A DNA stretch of 64,000 nucleotides, from NCBI GenBank assembly GCA_963743875.1, contig CAVURM010000005.1:62001-126000 (forward strand), given 5' to 3'. Each line of letters begins with the position of its first letter. Positions within the stretch are counted from its first letter, which is position 1. The translations under genes were made by a program, and so were the position numbers. Of this stretch, positions 63,269 to 64,000 are shown piece by piece. The notes under the pieces are model-generated. The model saw only the letters and a list, made by a program, of their open reading frames with translations, was not told the DNA's origin and did no database searches. Origin of the DNA: RHKX01 sp963743875. GTDB lineage: Bacteria; Actinomycetota; Thermoleophilia; Solirubrobacterales; 70-9.

Positions 63269-63655
63269 ATGTCGCAGGAGAACGTGGAGAAGATCAAGGA
63301 GGGCTTCGCGGCACACAACCGTGGCGACGTAGAGACGATGATCGAGCTCTACGACCCGGAGGCTGTGTTCGAGACGCTGCTCCTGGGGACCCACCACGGC
63401 AGGGAGTCCCTGCGCCTGATCTTCGAGGAGAACCAGAAGACCATGGCCGGCTATGACGTGGCCCCCGTAGAGCTGATCGACGTAGGGGACAAGGTGGTGG
63501 CGGTCGTTGAACCTGTGGGGGCCGGGGCGGCGAGCCAGATCGCCTCGAATGACCAGTTTGCCTTCGTGTTCACTCTCAGGGATGAGCTGATCGTGCGGGA
63601 GCAGGCCTTCCGAAACAGAGAGGAAGCCCTCGAAGCCGCCGGGTTGTCGGAGTAG
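63269..63655 (+). CDS. SnoaL/NTF2-like protein (array member 11)
   Basis: A 128-residue unit: MSQENVEKIKEGFAAHNRGD, LYDPEAVFETLLLGTHHGRE, DVGDKVVAVVEPVGAGAASQ, ending REEALEAAGLSE. Leader GCGATACTGCCCGGGCG precedes the ATG, 39 bases after the long repeat. An open frame continues upstream through the repeat but is noncoding. Confidence 0.83.
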   Translation: MSQENVEKIKEGFAAHNRGDVETMIELYDPEAVFETLLLGTHHGRESLRLIFEENQKTMAGYDVAPVELIDVGDKVVAVVEPVGAGAASQIASNDQFAFVFTLRDELIVREQAFRNREEALEAAGLSE

Positions 63656-63659
63656 GCCA

Positions 63660-63731
63660 GTTAACGGCGTTCTGGCCGTTCCAGAGCTCCTACTCAGCCG
63701 GTTCAGGGCCAAAGCGAGATACTCGTAGGCG
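63660..63731 (+). promoter_or_regulatory. Conserved leader of the last SnoaL array unit
   Basis: Reads GTTAACGGCGTTCTGGCCGT, AGAGCTCCTACTCAGCC, GGTTCAGGGCCAAAGCGAGA and TACTCGTAGGCG before the ATG. It is nearly the same as the minus-strand leader at 61947-62025, so the two genes share regulation or a recent ancestor. Confidence 0.6.
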
Positions 63732-64000
63732 ATGTCGCAGGAGAACGTGGACTTGGTGCTCCAAGCATTCGATGCCTTTACCCGAGGGGACATCGAAGCT
63801 GTTCTGCAGATGTGCGCCGACGACGTCACCATCACGCAAGCCCAGGAGTTGCCGGGCGTCCCGTCGCAAGGGCACGGACGAGAAGGGGTGCTGGAAGCAT
63901 TCGCCTACTGGCCGCAGCAATGGGACGACTACCGCTTTGAGGTCCGAGGTGTAGTTGCCGATCCCGGCGACCACGTAGTCGTCGGCATCCGCGAACGTGG
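63732..64000 (+). CDS. SnoaL/NTF2-like protein (array member 12, cut by window end)
   Basis: The first 89 residues: MSQENVDLVLQAFDAFTRGD, IEAVLQMCADDVTITQAQEL, GHGREGVLEAFAYWPQQWDD and GDHVVVGIRERG at the edge. The ending is outside the window. Its last visible stretch matches the truncated copy at 54807-54986, which may be a fragment of a sister gene. Confidence 0.82.
   Translation, partial: MSQENVDLVLQAFDAFTRGDIEAVLQMCADDVTITQAQELPGVPSQGHGREGVLEAFAYWPQQWDDYRFEVRGVVADPGDHVVVGIRER

Noticed and set aside
1..64000. CRISPR arrays, transposases, integrases or phage genes
   Set aside because: None were seen; repeats present are palindromic or tRNA-like and not regularly spaced.

Overview
The window is GC-rich, densely coded actinobacterial DNA, most like a member of the Thermoleophilia (Solirubrobacterales or Gaiellales type). 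The clues are a secreted protein with the N-terminal signature NLIGYLALFVALGGTASA, many small SnoaL-like proteins that begin MSQENVE and end ALEAAGLSE, frequent GTG and TTG starts, and ATGA or GTGA overlaps between neighbouring genes. This placement is an inference from protein style; no rRNA gene is present.

Layout. 1-4.3 kb: a cell-wall and division operon on + (tail of an FtsW/RodA-like gene, PbpA-like transpeptidase, PASTA Ser/Thr kinase, Ddl ligase). 4.6-9.0 kb on -: a second Ser/Thr kinase, purM, uppP, dedA. 9.1-29.4 kb: an envelope and polysaccharide block (CapD/FlaA1-type dehydratase, two LytR_C proteins, an FlgD-Ig-like protein, O-antigen ligase-like protein, flippase, three glycosyltransferases, sugar-phosphate transferase, two GNAT/FemAB-like acyltransferases, OafA-SGNH acyltransferase, SGNH hydrolase, SpoIID-like protein, PGRP amidase, DUF3105 protein). 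29.5-35.6 kb: catabolic enzymes (phosphotriesterase-like, metF, LLM oxidoreductase, acyl-CoA dehydrogenase-like, acyl-CoA ligase). 35.7-39.8 kb: a tightly coupled SQR-like flavoprotein, ArsR, DUF2892, MMPL operon with a visible promoter and operator. 39.8-52.2 kb: mixed metabolism (two SDRs, an acylphosphatase-LigD phosphoesterase fusion, a secreted SUMF1-like protein, a second SQR-like flavoprotein, a class III cyclase, a carotenoid oxygenase, an amidase, an MBL hydrolase).

52.4-64 kb looks like an accessory region. Four tRNA-3'-end-like repeats, two of them about 190 bp long, punctuate it, and a fifth diverged copy lies at 49.8 kb. Between the long copies lie a cupin, a GYD protein, a cyclase-AAA-TPR signalling ATPase, and an array of about eleven SnoaL/NTF2-like paralogues plus one truncated remnant. 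Two more paralogues lie just past the last repeat. The paralogues share near-identical 5' leaders, start codons, stop regions and head-to-tail junctions but have divergent middles. This array is the most unusual system in the window.

Two families of dispersed palindromic (REP-like) elements sit at gene ends, and several terminator-like hairpins lie between convergent genes. Many genes between about 7 and 35 kb carry single-base frameshifts, mostly in G or C runs. The same genes are otherwise well conserved, so most of these are probably sequencing or assembly errors rather than true pseudogenes.
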